64,000 nucleotides of DNA from Archilochus colubris (Eukaryota > Chordata > Aves > Apodiformes > Trochilidae), in assembly GCA_023079485.1 (NCBI GenBank), contig CM041084.1, positions 19,248,609 through 19,312,608 on the forward strand, read 5' to 3'. The notes under the pieces are model-generated. The model searched no databases and was not told where the DNA came from. It saw only the letters and a program-made list of their open reading frames with translations. This document shows, in pieces, positions 39,863 to 53,203 of this stretch (position 1 is its first letter; each line of letters opens with the position of its first letter). Both the position numbers and the translations under genes were made by a program.

Positions 39863-42089
39863 CTGCAAAAAAAATGAGGTTACTGTTGTCAAAATGTTGT
39901 CTTTGGTTTGATTCAGGAATGTTCTCTGGATGTGTCAACTTCTCTTTCTCCTATCATTGTTTTGAACAATCTTAGATCAATATGCTGGTTAAAAACAATT
40001 TCAAAATGGTAATTGTATGATGCCACCAAGTGACATCTCATTAAATCAGTGGGAGTTCTCATTTTTCAGAGAAAAAGTACAAAACTTCTGGATGTTTTTT
40101 AATGCTTCGTTACAGTTTCAGTTTGTTGCATTTATTTCATTCACAGAAGACTGAAGAAGTAGAGCTGAACAAAGTTGCCACTATGGTCATGTCACCAATT
40201 CAAATTTGATTTCTAAAATAAAAAGGTAGTAAAAGCATACAAGTCATTTATATACACACAGTAAGCATAGGAATTGTTTGAGGTTATGGTCTCTCAGTTT
40301 TATGCTTCACTATACAGTCTATTTTGATTTGCCCCACTGCAACCAAAGTTTCTCCACTAACATAAAGAAGAATTAGGACAAAGCATATGCAGACTGTAAA
40401 TATAAAAAATTGAAAATTTAAAATCTTAAACTGGCAGTGTTCAAATCCTAGCCAACAAAAGGAAAAGAAGGTGAGCTCTATCAATGTGGAAGCACTTTGT
40501 GAATTTTTAGGGAGGGAGGATGCATGAAAATGTTAACTGAAGTCTTTACATCCTGAAGCTATAATTCGCAGTTTCTCCTCAACCCAGGCTGTTGTGTTGG
40601 CAACAAGTAGCTGCTTAATAATATAAATGAAACAAGTTATGCAAAAGAAACTGGACTTCCCAACCCTTCTCCAGAACACCCCTCAGATGACTTACAGACT
40701 TGCCTGCAGCCTTTCTGCAGATGTAGGGCAGGCTATGCAGGTAAAAATTAGAAAGCAGCCATTCTCTGCTCTCCAGCCTTCACAAATGCATCATTTGTGT
40801 TTTCATGAAAGTATCTGAGCTAAGTCTAATATGTTGCATTACCTCTTCTTTCTCTTGGTAACAATCAGATGAAATGAAATGTAATTATGAGGTAGCACAA
40901 GTGCAACTTGGAGATTTTTGCAGAACTGACTTGGGAGGGAGAAGGCGAGGTTGGGAGCTATGAGGGGTGGGTGTACAGATGGTCACCTCTCCTGCTGGGA
41001 CAGGTGAGACCAAGCTTCTCTGGTGATGAGAGAATTGTGAGTTAAATCTTTCTGCTTTGAACCTGGGACAAATTTTATTTAGCATATGATTATGTGATAT
41101 TCCAAAGGGTCATTACATTATCACTGTTCCTTTTGATTTATTTCTTTCTTTTAAAATGTTATGAGGTAGCCACTGTGAAACTGTAAGCTCTTGGCAAGAT
41201 CTTAAAGGCAGTTTATTCTCTTGGTTATGGGGAAATAAAACACTTCTTGTTTATAACCTTCTGTCTTCCTTTTTTGAAGTTTGCCAAATGATTATTCCTG
41301 TCAGTAACTGACCGGTTATTGACCCTCTTGAGTGAAGTTCACTGTCTATGTGGGCAGACTTACATGAGTTGAACTCTTATTTCAGGAGTCACATGATAGA
41401 AGGTTAAAGAATGAAAAGCAGTTTCTAGAAATCACACATGGTAGCATGGATGTGATGTTTCTAAGTCCCTTTCCTGCGTTTTGACAACTGCTGTTTGTGG
41501 ACATGTATCGATTTTCAAAGAGGAAGCTGTTCTAACATGCTGCCTTTCCTTCTTTTACCATCTGCTAAACTGCATTTTCAAGACATTAAATCTGCTTGAA
41601 TCTTTCAAATTACAAAATATGAAAAAAATTGTTGAAATTTCATTATTCTTTCCAAAATGGCAGCTATTTTCCAAGCTTCAAAGTTTGATTTAAAAAAGTT
41701 TTAGTGTATAATAGTCACATTTTCCAGTTCAGTATATAAATTTCCTTTGTCTTACTTTTATCCAGAAAGATGTTTTCCCAATACAAACATTCACAGCTTT
41801 TCTAGTGCCTGAAAAATATGATGTACTTGTAATTGAAAGACAGCATATCTCATATGTGGGAAGATAAGACTATGTTCCCTAAGATTAATGGAAAGAGAAA
41901 TAGTTAAAAGTGGTCTCTTTAGCCTGATTTATGAAAGTTCTCAAGCAGATATGAATTCTAAGTAAGAGAGGAAAAAATAGAGACCTAGAAATTACAGCAT
42001 GAGCTGGGCTCAGATCCTGCTTTATCACCGGGTTTTTACAAGCCAGCAGGAAGGCTGATCCCTAAATTAAGAAAATTTCATGCCCTTAC

Positions 42090-42301
42090 CTTAGAAAGCT
42101 GTTGGGATGACCACACAGGAGAGGCTTGAGGTCTATCTCCACATTGGCAAGAGCAGCCATGCTATTCCCACACCGCAGAACCTGGAAGACCTGGTGTCGG
42201 TCAAGCTGCAGCTCATGCACCAAGGATGTCTTGCTTCTTTTACTATTTTTTTCCTCCATGATGTTCACGCAATGAGCAGGGTTATCAAACATTTCCCCCA
42301 C
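42090..42301 (-). other. Candidate exon, open frame ending at a strong donor
   Basis: A minus-strand open frame of about 71 codons ends two bases into a codon at CTAAG|GTAAGG. Its second half (HELQLDRHQVFQVLRC... through CGHPNSFLR) has protein-like composition with low A/T bias. No good acceptor is visible 5' of it, so if real it would be a first exon starting at an ATG near 42301. I do not recognise the sequence; the opposite strand is also open here, which lowers confidence. Confidence 0.25.
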
Positions 42302-43902
42302 CTTCCTTAAGTAATATTCAGCTTCCCTGCTTTGGTTTTATTTGTTCCCATAATATTGTAGTAAATCAGGTCATTATTCATCTCACTTTCCATACATTGC
42401 CCTTTCTCCCCAGAGCAAATAGAAGAGGCTCATTCATTCCATTCAAGAATGGAAAAAACATTTTCAAAATGCAAGTCCTTGCTACTGTTTCTTGGAATCA
42501 GCTTAATAATTTGAATCAAATCCTTTGTTCAGAAGACAAAAGAACCAGCAAAGAGGATAATGGATTATCCACTGTCATGTCTCATCTAGAAGTTATCTAA
42601 AGGCTGTTTTGATAAGTAGAGTGAGAATGGGTGGTGTGACTAATGTGGCACCACTATATTGCTGTAACCTATAAAACACAGAGATACCAGGATCATAAGC
42701 AGCACTGTTACAGAGCATCCAAACTACTTAACAACAGCAAAGGAAGATATGGCATTTCATCCACTATAGATATATATTGCACTGATATAGAAAATGTTTT
42801 TTCTAGTAAGAGTGAGGTATTAGAGGTCTTACACAAAACAGCTATTTGTTGATGAGGAGAGTTACATGGGTTTTAGCATGGCATGAGAGAGTAATTAGGT
42901 AAATATAGACATACATATATTCAGACAAATGCTATTACTCACTTGTGGTAAATATAATAATATGTATATCTGTCAACAAATCTAGATACAGGCTTTTAAC
43001 AATAGAGATAAGCAAGCTAATGTTCAGTCCTCAGCTCTGCTGATGACTACCTGTAAGGAAGCAATTCGTCTGGACAGACATTTCCTGGGCAGTTACAACC
43101 TGAATCCTGGTTTGTCTCTAATGCTACTCTCCAATACACTTGCAATACTTTTAAGTAGCTCTTAAGGACCTCCCTGTACTTAAAAAGTTTTAATATTTCC
43201 AAGAATTTGTCAAAGAGTTTGCCAAAAGCTTAACAAGGGCTTTCGGCATTGTCTTACTGTTTCTCCTCCTGGTTGAAGAAGCCATGATATACAATAGCAG
43301 GTATTTCACTCAGAATTGCCCTCAGGACAAAATAATATTTGTTAATGTGTCCTCTCCTCACTAATGCACTGCATGTTTTCTTATCCCTTTGTACAGTGCT
43401 CCATCTGAAACATCCACATCTCTCACACCCCTCTCAAAATCTTTGCATTACAAAAAAGAGAATGTGGGTATTCATGAGAAACTTCTCACAGATTTTGTGT
43501 TCCTGCATATGGTAAGTTGTATTTGTCCTAAAATTACTGTTCTTGAAGACTCTGATAATGGTTACTTAAGAACAAGAAACGTTAGTTTATGTGTAAAAAA
43601 CCAAAACAAAGCAATCAAGGAAATAGATTGTAGTAATAAACTCCAGGAAATATACATGGGCAAGAGGGTCAACAGAAGTTAAGCAGTGACCCTGAAGTAA
43701 TAGTACATTACGGTTTTCAACTCCAATATACTGAGTACAAAGAAACAAATTGATTTTTTTTAAAGCTTAGAAAATTAAACCAACTGCAGTAAAAGTGTTT
43801 TATTACACATCAGCAAGAAAAATGTAAACCCTGCTATAAAAGCTATTCAAGTAAAAGCAAATGTCACCACTGACACAGCAGGCAAGATTCTGGTCGTCTT
43901 AC

Positions 43903-43979
43903 CTCAGGTGATGTCTCCCTAGAGCTTTCATTCCCTAATGGCTTCATTGCTATGACTGACAGTAGAATTTGGCCTTGCC
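43903..43979 (-). other. Candidate internal exon of an unknown minus-strand transcript
   Basis: The 77-nt segment lies between an acceptor with a good pyrimidine tract (CTGCACTGGTTCCCAG) and a strong donor (CCTGAG|GTAAGA). It is open in only one frame, beginning QGQILLSVIAMKPLG and ending ETSPE, which takes two bases in and leaves phase 0. This joins in phase with the candidates at 45.2 kb (one base left over) and 39.8 kb (phase 0 in). No family is recognised. Confidence 0.3.
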
Positions 43980-45150
43980 CTGGGAACCAGTGCAGTGTGA
44001 CAGGAAGGAATTGGCTTTTTTTTTTAGTAAAGGAGTTGAGAAAGGATTCTGAGATGAAATTGAGGAAAAATTAACTGAACAATTGAACAGTTAAAACTTA
44101 AAAGCCCTATTTCAATCGAATCACACTTTTTTCTTCAGTCTCTGTATAGACTGCCAAAACCCAACATCCATGTCTAAGGTGTGCCCCATACTGTCTGCAC
44201 AGCAGCCCCACACTACCTCTACATACAGCACAAATCACCCACCTCTGAGTAACATATGAGAATGAATTAGTCCAGTACCATCAGTTTCCTCTTTTGCAGA
44301 GAAAAACAGACTCAAGCTCAGCCTCTTGCAGGCTGCAACCTGTGTTAGCTTTCTAGTCCCTCCTCCTATGGGCAAGGTCCCTCTCTCCACCAGGCTTACT
44401 CCAGCCACTCCAGAGGCACCTGCAATAACTTCATCCATCACTTTTACACGAGCTGGTTTGCAGTCTTTTATAGCAGCTGCCTCTCATTAGCTGCTTGGTG
44501 AAGGAGTAAGGGGGAAAAAGGGAGGAGAGCAGATTTGGGTTTTATTAACCCTTCCCAGGTGACCACTGTGATGTGAATTGTAAATTCTTAATCACAGTCT
44601 TTGGTGGTTCCAGCTGGTGTGAGTGGGGAAAGAAGTTGCCAGTTGTCAAATAAAAACAGGCTGAAAAGTTATACCATCTCAATTATAATCTGTATAAAGA
44701 CCTACCTGTGTCTGAAGTCATTAAGGAAGCAGGAATGGAGATTTTAAAGTGACACACTAGACCTACATTGGTAATAGTCTCAGTAGCCATTTCTTGAAAT
44801 CAGGTGTAACCATCTTCCTACATTTGCAGCTCACAAAGAAATGCTTGACTTCCAGAGAGAATGGTGTGGTAAAGATATTTTTTGAAGAAAATCTCAACTA
44901 TATTTTTTTTTATTATTATTACTCAGAAACATCAATGCTAAAAGATCGAATCCTAGTTTTTGATTGACTGCTGTGATTATGGAAACAAAAAAATTTCTTC
45001 AGATCTCAGATCTAAATTGATAATGTATTGAAAAAGCTGTCAGGAAAACAATTGCATTTTAAAATGTATAAAGCACATACAAATTTGTGTTCATCTGTAT
45101 GGGTTCTTATGTGTGTGTATTCTAAGCTTAAAAACAGAATAAGAAAATAC

Positions 45151-45229
45151 CTGCCAATGAGACAAAATCTTCATCCTGGGTAAATGGAGATGTATTTTGA
45201 TTTGAGTAAAGACCCAAGATGTTCTCCAT
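45151..45229 (-). other. Candidate first coding segment of an unknown minus-strand transcript
   Basis: An ATG at 45229, directly preceded by an in-frame TAA, opens 26 codons (starting MENILGLYSNQNTSP, ending DEDFVSLA) up to a GCAG|GTATTT donor with one base left over. The composition is protein-like and the junction phase fits the 43.9 kb candidate. The donor is only moderate and the start context weak (T at -3, G at +4). It could equally be chance. Confidence 0.22.
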
Positions 45230-48200
45230 TTAGGGAGAACTACGTAATAGCAAAGATGTTTCTGAGGCCAGGAAGGGTGCGAAAGGAGTGGTTTAGAAGC
45301 TGGAGAGCAGCATTTCTTTTGTTAGATTTCACAAGGCATACTTAGGACACAGCTATGGTAGTCCCTGCTGACACCCATATGCAAGGAGCACATGGAGTGC
45401 ACAGCAAGTGATAAGAGAGGCTGAAGGGAGGAGGCTTAGGTGTGTGAGACATGTGAAGGTAATTGCTATGAAAAAGGAAAAAAATCCTACTCAGTCTTTA
45501 AACATTAAAGCACTGCTACTTCTCCTGATCAGACCTTTAATGCTTAAGGCACGGAAGAAGTAAATCACTGCAATGAAATTTAAAGATGTAAAGCTTAAGC
45601 AAGTACTTTCAGCAGATGCTTAAAAGTGAAATGCATGCTTAAAAACTTCACTGAAATTTCTCCTTGACTAAAACTCCCTCAGTTCATAACTAAAGCTTAA
45701 CTTGTGCTTCCCACCATTTTATGAATAATAAGGAGAAGCTGATAGGTGCTCAAACTTCTAGGTGATTTGATTAGACTAGCCAGTATTTATCCATTAGTGT
45801 TAAGAAGAAGGTATTTTCATATAAGAATAATTCAGAATTTTGTATTTCTGAGACTATGTATTAATAATTTGGGAGGTTCACTACATTACACATTCTGATA
45901 TAAAACTAGTGCCACCTAGGATTATCCATGATCATTTATATAATGTAATCATCAACTAGTATGTGATGTATTTTCTAAAGAGAGGTTTGACAGCTTATGA
46001 TGACTATATTCACACAAAAAGCTATGTCCATGCTTGTCTCAAACCAGGTGTATAACTGTGATTTTGATGGGACTGCTCTGGGATTACTGGTGTGTTTAAA
46101 ATGAAGGGCAAACTATATACTTTGTTAGAATGTGATTGAGGGAAGTTTTGATAAGATAATTCATTAGTGTCTCCGTGTTAGCTCCAGAACTTGTATACCT
46201 CTACTGTTTTAATCAATCAGAAATGCATTTTGAAGAAGTACAGCACAAACTGTCTCACTGAATGTCTACTTATACATTGCACATAAATTCAGGACCTGTG
46301 TCTACCATTTGTTTTTCTTTTTTTAAGGGTATCATCAGTGTTTGTAAGCAACAATATGAAGTGTTAGTTTCCACTGAAAAGTTATATAGAAAATGTTTTG
46401 TCTTAATAAAAAGATTATAAGAACACAGCTCTAAATAAATATTAGTAAAAATTAATCTTTTTTGATTAGGCTACCATTTAAAATTAAACATATACCCCTA
46501 AATAAAGTGTAAAGTACATATTTTATAAAACATGTCTATATAATATATAAAATGCATGAGTATGAACAGAAACAGAAGATCATAATATGCTATGCTTGTA
46601 TGAGAATTAAAATCATTCTTTTTTATGATTTCGATTCTGAGGACATTGTTAAAGGAATTAATTTCACAGGGAACTGTGAAACATATTATAAACATATAAA
46701 GGTAGGATATATCCTATAAAGCATCACTGCCTAAATTTCCCTTCTGAAGAATTATCTTTAGCAGCAGTGATGTGTTTTCTCCTTTTTAAATTTAATAATG
46801 ATTGATAAGGTTAAAAGTTCCCAATGTGCAATACACTGTCCTTCAGCATAACTCAGATGAAATATTTTTGGCATTTACTTTGGGCAGTTTGCCATTGTTC
46901 TATTGGGTTGGAAGTTACAGCAATTTGATTGGTATGTCTATTAATCTGTTTTTTCCCTTAGCTATTGAAAGCAAGTATTGTGTCTGTACTGCAGCTGAAG
47001 TGGTTTTGCAATTGAAAACTTGCACATTTGCTTTCCGCTTACCCAATAATCTATTTTGATACAGAGTTCTGTTGACTGCTGCATAAAGTAGCAAGTGCTG
47101 TCACCAAAAAAAAAAAGGACAGCTTTGAGGGCATAGTAATATTTCTTTGTTAAATAAAAGGCTGTCTGTGGGATTTGCACTGCTGGCAGTGTATTAAATG
47201 TGTCACATGGGGTGTCAGAAAAAGACAAAATATCTTCTGATATACAGGCTCCTCATCTAAGTCCATTCTTGAGTCCTGCAGAACATGTTTATTATTTTAG
47301 CACAGAACTACTTTTTGGTAGAAAAGTTAAAGAGAAGTACAAAGGGATACAAGTAGGACAATAAAAGCAGAGTAAATCTAAGTGTATTAATGCTGTCTCA
47401 AAATGTCATCTGTGAGAAATAGGTCTTCAAGAGGAGATTCATGAATCTAGTAAAATAGGCAGATTTTAGAGTGGCTTAAAGTAGCAGTAAGTGTTGCTAA
47501 AATGCAGCAACAGCAGTCCTTTAAAAGTTGTCTTGATGCTTAACAAACACAAAGTTATATCAGTTATCAGAACTTTTAAACTGAGCATCCTTTGGCCTCT
47601 GAATTTGCTCAAGGTTGTCCAGAGAAACCACCTGCAGAGTAAGACAATGAAACTGCAGAGTAATTTAATACTTTTTATCTTCCAGATATTCTAAATGGGT
47701 ATAGGAATATATATCTAGGAGTATTCCTAGGTGTATACTTCTTTATCCTTTTGCTTTGCATCAGTAGCAATTTTGCTTATAAGCTCAGGGCATCGGCCTG
47801 AGAGCCCTACATACCTCCTTGAGTAATTACCTAATTAATCATCTTGTTACAATGATTACAGCCCCTTTTTACAAAAAGAAGCAAATCACTATTACCCCCC
47901 AGACAACACTATGCATGAATGATGTTCAGCACTTTAACTACTAAGGTGTCTACAATGGACATGTTGGAATGGAGTCCAACTGTAATGTAGTGCTTATTGA
48001 TGTCCACCTGCTGGCTACCATGTCCGTGTAAACATGAAACAGATTCCCAACGTTCAAGCTTTTGACATTACATGTTTCTAACAACTATTTGTTAGTGCTC
48101 AGTCAATTGTATTCCAAGGCCTAGATATCAAAACCATGGTAATATTGACTTAAACTCCACAAACTCACATAATGTATGTATTATAAAATAAATTATACTG

Positions 48201-49011
48201 GTTTATGACTTGCACTAAGTGGCTGAAAAAAACAGAAAAAAAGAGTGACTTGGAAAAGTAGGACAGAAAATTTAAGACTAAAATAAAGAACAAAATAAAA
48301 ACAGCTTTATTTTGAGAAAAAAAAAATGATTAGTTAAAATTACCTTTAAATTATTTAGACTTAGCTTCCCAAACTTTCAAAATATGCAGAAAATATTAAA
48401 GCACTAGATTATCACTTCTTTTTTGTTGTTGTTGTTGTTCTCCACAGCTGTATGCTAATCATTGTGCTGAGTGCAAACTGACTTGTTCCTCCTGTTATGA
48501 TCAATCAAAGTCTTTGTTCTGGGAATGATCACATAATTACACAGAAGATTAAAGAATTCCCATGAATAATTTGTGCTCATTTCTCCCTGTTAAACTCATT
48601 TAACCCAGCTGAGTGTGCCTTGCTGACTTGCCTCAGAGAGAGGCATTTTCACTGGAAAAGTAGAATACCTTCTCTCTTCTCTAGTTGCTAACTTTTAGTG
48701 GCTTCATCCTGTTGCCTACACACTTCTCTGAACTTGCCCAACTTTTCTCCAAAGCATAATCATTTGACATTTTTCATAAATAAAAGGAAAAAATAACTCC
48801 TTTTATGAAGAAGGGGTCAAAAATCCATTGAACTATCAGAATGGGAAATACTTTCTAATAGTTGGAACCAATGTTGGTAGAAATAGTTTAGCTTGTGATC
48901 CACAGAGGGCCAGAGGACTACGAGAAATTCATTGTCATATCACAAGCAACTCCAGTTTAACTACTACACCCCATTCTCACTGCTTGAACATTCCTGGTGT
49001 GATTAAGTTTT

Positions 49012-49235
49012 CATGGATTAATAGAATCAATGGAAAAGACCCTTAAGATCACTGAGTCCAATCATAAGCCTAACACTTCCAAGTCCACCACTAAACCATG
49101 CCCCTGAGCACTGCATCTACACATCTTTTAAATACCTCTGGGAATGGTGACTCAACCACTTCCCTGGACAGCCTCTTTCAGGCTTGAAAAGCCTTTCAGT
49201 TAATAAATTTCTCCTAACATCCTTTCTTTACACAT
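49012..49235 (-). mobile_element. CR1 LINE 3' fragment
   Basis: The plus strand reads 'atagaatcaatggaaaagac', 'agatcactgagtccaatc', 'aagtccaccactaaaccatg', 'ctacacatcttttaaatacc', 'actcaaccacttccctgg', then 'tttctcctaacatcc'. This is an antisense CR1 3' region in the expected order, with moderate divergence. Confidence 0.9.
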
Positions 49236-50608
49236 TTAATTTTGATTATTCTCATAAAAGTAAAATCCAAACCCAGCAAGAGTAATATACTCTACCATTT
49301 ACCATATCTTAGTTGTTACATATTAAGTATTCTGTGGAAAAGCACAATTTGTTGGTTTTTTTTGATTTTTGATTATGGAATATGTCCCTACGAATGGTTA
49401 TAGCTGCAGATGGTGAATTAAATCCAAATGAGAACATTAACTTGATTGGTGTTGTTGAAGATCTGTGGTTGGCTGTTGCAGGGATATGAAAGTTACTGCC
49501 ATCCTTCCGGTCAGCTGCATCCTGCTTTTAAACAAAAAGGGTCTATGACACAAGAGCTACAGGCAATAAAGTGGTAATGGTGTAAGAACAGTTTGTAATA
49601 ATGGGAATGATGTTAGTATACATGTTCTTACTAGTCTTTTCATTCCTTTGCTGCATTTTTTACTTTTTCATCCCCACAGAGTGGAGAACAATTTCCTACT
49701 AGCAAGTGAGAGTAACTGAATGGTACCTTGGAAAATAAATGACTGTTTTTAAATACTTAGAAGAATGCTGTTGCATGTCAAATGCCTGACTTTTACCATG
49801 CTGTAATCTACCTAGAGCAATACAGTTTTCTATCTAGGGGTCTATAAACTTCCATTTCTGTTAACTTATATATGAATTCTCACCACCTACTTCTCCCTCT
49901 CTTCCCACACACAAACTGAAAATGAAAGACACAAGATGTCAGGTTTCAACAGATACATTACATCATGTTATATGTACACATCAAGCTCTTTTTTGTCTGA
50001 TTTGTACAGATAGAGGTCTGGAAAATGTGTGTCTAGGAGAGATCATTTGTCTGTACACTTGTAAGGAGGGTTATCCACTGAGACTCTCTGTATTGCATAC
50101 ATACATTAATGATTTTTTGAATTAATTAAGACAGTATGAATGGGATTCATATTATTAAAACATGACATCTCCCTTGCAGACATCATGTCTAGACTGTCTT
50201 TACAGTCAACTGTAAGACTTAGAAGCTTCTAGAATTCTAGATACTACACTCCAGAGTAGGCATCTACTAGAGGACAAGATTAATTGAATCCTTCTAACTT
50301 GATGGATGCTAAGAGTGGGCATTTTTAGGAGGCTCTGGTGTTCATAGACCAATTAAGATGTAGCAGATCAGAGCAAAGCCCTAACTAATCCAAGAACCTA
50401 TCTCTGACTGTGTCATACGGAGAAACAGGTTATGAAAAAAGTAAAAAGCTGTGTCTGAGGACTCAGAAACAGCTGAGCAAATAGTGAATAAGCTTTAAGA
50501 GGGAACTGAGGGTACCTTTGGCTTCAGAATGATCTCAGCAAGCATAGCACAAGCTGGAGACAGAAATGAATGAAGACAATGTTGTCAAGGAAGAATTAGG
50601 TTAATCTG

Positions 50609-50740
50609 AATCATAGAGTTGTAAGATTACAATGTTTAGGTGAAAAGGACTTCTGGATGTCATCTAACCCATCCTCCAGCTCAAAGCAGAGTAACTTCAA
50701 AATTAGATCATCTGATTGATAATTTTTAGTGTCTTCATAC
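50609..50740 (-). mobile_element. Degraded CR1 LINE 3' fragment
   Basis: The blocks 'atcatagagttgtaag', 'ggacttctggatgtcatc', 'taacccatcctccagctcaaagcagag' and 'aacttcaaaattagatca' follow the antisense CR1 3' end order. It is an old copy with substitutions throughout. It explains part of the 97-codon minus-strand frame at 50611-50904. Confidence 0.75.
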
Positions 50741-51169
50741 TGTGAGTTTTTTACCTGTGCTGCCAACCAGCCAAATGTACAGCAGCTGATCAGCCCGTGT
50801 GTAGCACTGGGCCAGACAACGACTGATGCTTCTTTTTTCAGTTTGTAGTTAGGACATATAAGGGAAACAAGATCAAGATATAGTTTTTGGGTGGGCTGTG
50901 GCATTTGGTAAACAAAACCAACTGAGGATAATTACAGGGGATTACAGAGGAGAGGGGAAAGAGAAATGAGGGGTTTTACAATGCAGCAGAGGTGCTGATG
51001 AGAATATTGGCAAGAAATCATGGAGAGAATGATGGACAAACACCAATGAGAGTCACGTCTTTTTAATTCTTCTACCCATGAAACAACATGCCTGTCAGAT
51101 AAGAAAACCAAAGTCAAAAAGTACTGCTGTGGCCCCAGGTAGAGATATACAGACTACTGTTATGCTATT

Positions 51170-51220
51170 AAAAAAACAAGCAAACAAACAAACCCCACAA
51201 AAAACCAAACAAAAAAACCA
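51170..51220. repeat. (CAAA)n low-complexity tract
   Basis: AAAC/CAAA units over about 50 bases with a short CCCC interruption. Simple repeat. Confidence 0.85.
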
Positions 51221-51776
51221 ATCAGTCCCGTACATGTTGAGGTGAAGCCAGACTTCAGTGTGCATTTCTCACTGAAGTCTCCAAAACATATTTCAGCATT
51301 CTCTGAATGAAGATGTTAAAAGATATGCTACCATCCAGATGTCTGTTTTAATGAAATCTGAAGCAGCTTAGTATGTCTGAAACTTGCCAATGAGTTAAAA
51401 ATTAAGTAGGCTGTAGAAATACAGTAAAGGAGGAAAACTCAAGCACCACAGGAACACTTAAGCCTTCAAGCTAAAAGTAACCACCATATAATTCAAGTAG
51501 GCATATTGTCAGGTTATGGTATCACAGAGGATGACACTCAAAATTGGGAGGCAATCCAGAAATCCCCCTTCAGTATCTTTCTCACATAGGCATGCAAAGA
51601 CATAAATTGCAGCTGTGTGGGAGGCCAACCTATTTGGCAGAAACATGGTTTCCTGAACATGCTAGTTTCCACTCTCTGTCAGCTGCTAAACTAAATATAT
51701 CAGTAATTCTGTGTTTAGCACTGTAGAACTGACCAGAAATAAAATTGGTCAGGTTTGGCTGATAATAACAAATATT

Positions 51777-51782
51777 TTTATT
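51777..51782 (-). terminator. MALRD1: Putative poly(A) signal of the MALRD1-like gene
   Basis: The minus strand carries AATAAA at this position, the first canonical signal after the stop codon at 52318-52320. It would give a 3' UTR of about 0.55 kb. A variant ATTAAA occurs closer, near 52053, so a shorter UTR is also possible. Signal match only. Confidence 0.4.
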
Positions 51783-52317
51783 AAAAATAATTATACTTGC
51801 CAGTATGTCATGTTGATAAATAACATGCTGAGCTGATATGCAAATTTATGATTCATGACCATCTTTGATTTAGCTCGATATGTTTCTAATTACATGAAGA
51901 CTTTTCTTTTTCTTCTGTACCTTGGAACACTAAAACAGCCATTTAAAATCCCTTTAAAATGCAAAATTGTAGAAATATTTAATTGATCATTTATCAAATG
52001 ATAGACATAAAACTACAATTCCCAAACCTCAAGAATCCAGATTTGATTACACATTTTAATAACATGCTGGAATTTGAACTGTACAAATGTAAAATGAATT
52101 CCTAGTTACAGTTACCAATCTCTTTCTGCACCAACAGAAATAACAGAGGACTATATATGTTTTCCTTATATATAGATTCATTTTTAAGTAGAAATCTACT
52201 TTCTGAATATAATTATTTTTATAAATGTGTTATTATATGAAGTTATTGATTCATATTGTAAAGACTAAAGTATCATGACATACTTTCATATTTTGTATCA
52301 AATCTTCAAGCAAAGAG
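51783..52317 (-). other. MALRD1: Putative 3' UTR of the MALRD1-like gene
   Basis: AT-rich sequence between the stop codon and the first canonical poly(A) signal. It contains an octamer-like ATGCAAAT at 51838-51845 and several ATTTA-type motifs. It has no other open frame of note. Confidence 0.4.
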
Positions 52318-52446
52318 TTACAAACAATATTCATTCTGTTTTATGTCTATTTTCAAGGAACTGCATAATTTCTCTATATCTTCTGAAGCTTCACCATAGA
52401 CAGGATTTGGAAAAGAAGTAGCATTCACTTCTTCAATAAATGGATA
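52318..52446 (-). CDS. MALRD1: MALRD1-like terminal coding exon, second FXNPXY motif and stop
   Basis: The exon opens after an acceptor (TTTCTTTTAG) in phase 0 and runs 42 codons to TAA (52320-52318), starting YPFIEEVNATSFPNPVYGE and ending QNEYCL. It contains FPNPVY, a perfect FXNPXY clathrin-adaptor/PTB-domain sorting signal, followed by acidic residues. With the two exons upstream it forms the end of a membrane-protein cytoplasmic tail. All three exons join in frame without stops, which strongly supports a real gene. Assignment to MALRD1 (MAM and LDL-receptor class A domains, Diet1) rests on its place directly upstream of PLXDC2 on the same strand and on the LDL-receptor-family-like tail; another LRP-like receptor is the main alternative. 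Confidence 0.62.
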   Translation of the reverse strand, partial: YPFIEEVNATSFPNPVYGEASEDIEKLCSSLKIDIKQNEYCL

Positions 52447-53146
52447 CTAAAAGAAAAACATAAAATGAAGTTTAAAACCTCAATCATTCAATTAATTTGT
52501 TAGAATGAAAATATGAGTGGTTGTAGACTCATTATGGAAGTAACATATGATGTTAAGTTGAAAGAAAATTATAACATCTCTAAACTTTCTAGACCAGGTT
52601 TTCAGCTGATGAAAATTGAAATACCAAAACTATTATTGGTCACATACACCAAATCAAGTAATTTAAACTTCTGAATCTGTCCCCAACTTTCTTTTACTTG
52701 TCTCCAAAGCTCTTGCTCTAACACACATATAGGATTCTTTTAGGAGAATCTGTGTACAAGAGTGTGACTGCAGTGGGTTATTATTTTTGGTCCATGGTAA
52801 TATAATTTAAATGACTAAGGAATCTTTGAGGAAAGAGAACTACAGAAGTCCTTCCCTGAAGATTTCATATTATCTAAATATTTTCTTCAGCATCTGGAAA
52901 GTGTTGAACTTCTGTATGATGTAACAAGTAGCTATAATAAGCCACATTAATGGAATTGCTGTTATTAAGGTCCTTGTCAGCCAATCCACTCCTGGTCATC
53001 TTTCTCAGATTTTTCAGAACTGCTTACACTGTGAGTAACAATATATCATTGACTTAAAATGATTTTTTCCCTCTCTGCTGCAAATAAATTTTATTTAATA
53101 ACTCATCATAAATCTTGCTTTAGAGGAAAAACATGTTATTACATAC
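52447..53146 (-). other. MALRD1: Last intron of the MALRD1-like gene
   Basis: The 700-bp intron runs from GTATGT (donor at 53146) to TTTTAG (acceptor ending 52447). Phase 0. It is AT-rich and contains nothing else that I recognise. Confidence 0.65.
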
Positions 53147-53203
53147 CTCGTGCCATGGAGAAACACTGATTTGAACAGCAGGAGAGGTGGCATTCTCAGT
53201 AGA
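53147..53203 (-). CDS. MALRD1: MALRD1-like penultimate coding exon (cytoplasmic tail linker)
   Basis: A 57-bp exon of exactly 19 codons, starting STENATSPAVQIS and ending PWHE, is bounded by a TTTTTTATAG acceptor and a CACGAG|GTATGT donor. Both junctions are phase 0, so it could be skipped without breaking the frame. Its content is Ser/Thr-rich and unstructured, placing the two FXNPXY motifs of the flanking exons roughly 45 residues apart. It shows no homology that I recognise on its own. Confidence 0.65.

Larger units (their letters stand above)
31341..51776. other. MALRD1-PLXDC2 intergenic interval
   Basis: About 20 kb of AT-rich DNA lies between the PLXDC2 CpG island and the putative MALRD1 poly(A) signal. 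Apart from the CR1 fragments and low-complexity tracts listed, I see no established gene. Open frames such as 36653-37093 (plus), 35333-35662 (minus) and 43389-43682 (plus) lack splice, start or domain support. Four minus-strand segments with good splice signals are listed separately as candidates. An AT-rich, homeodomain-site-like cluster lies near 31770-31820. Confidence 0.6.
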
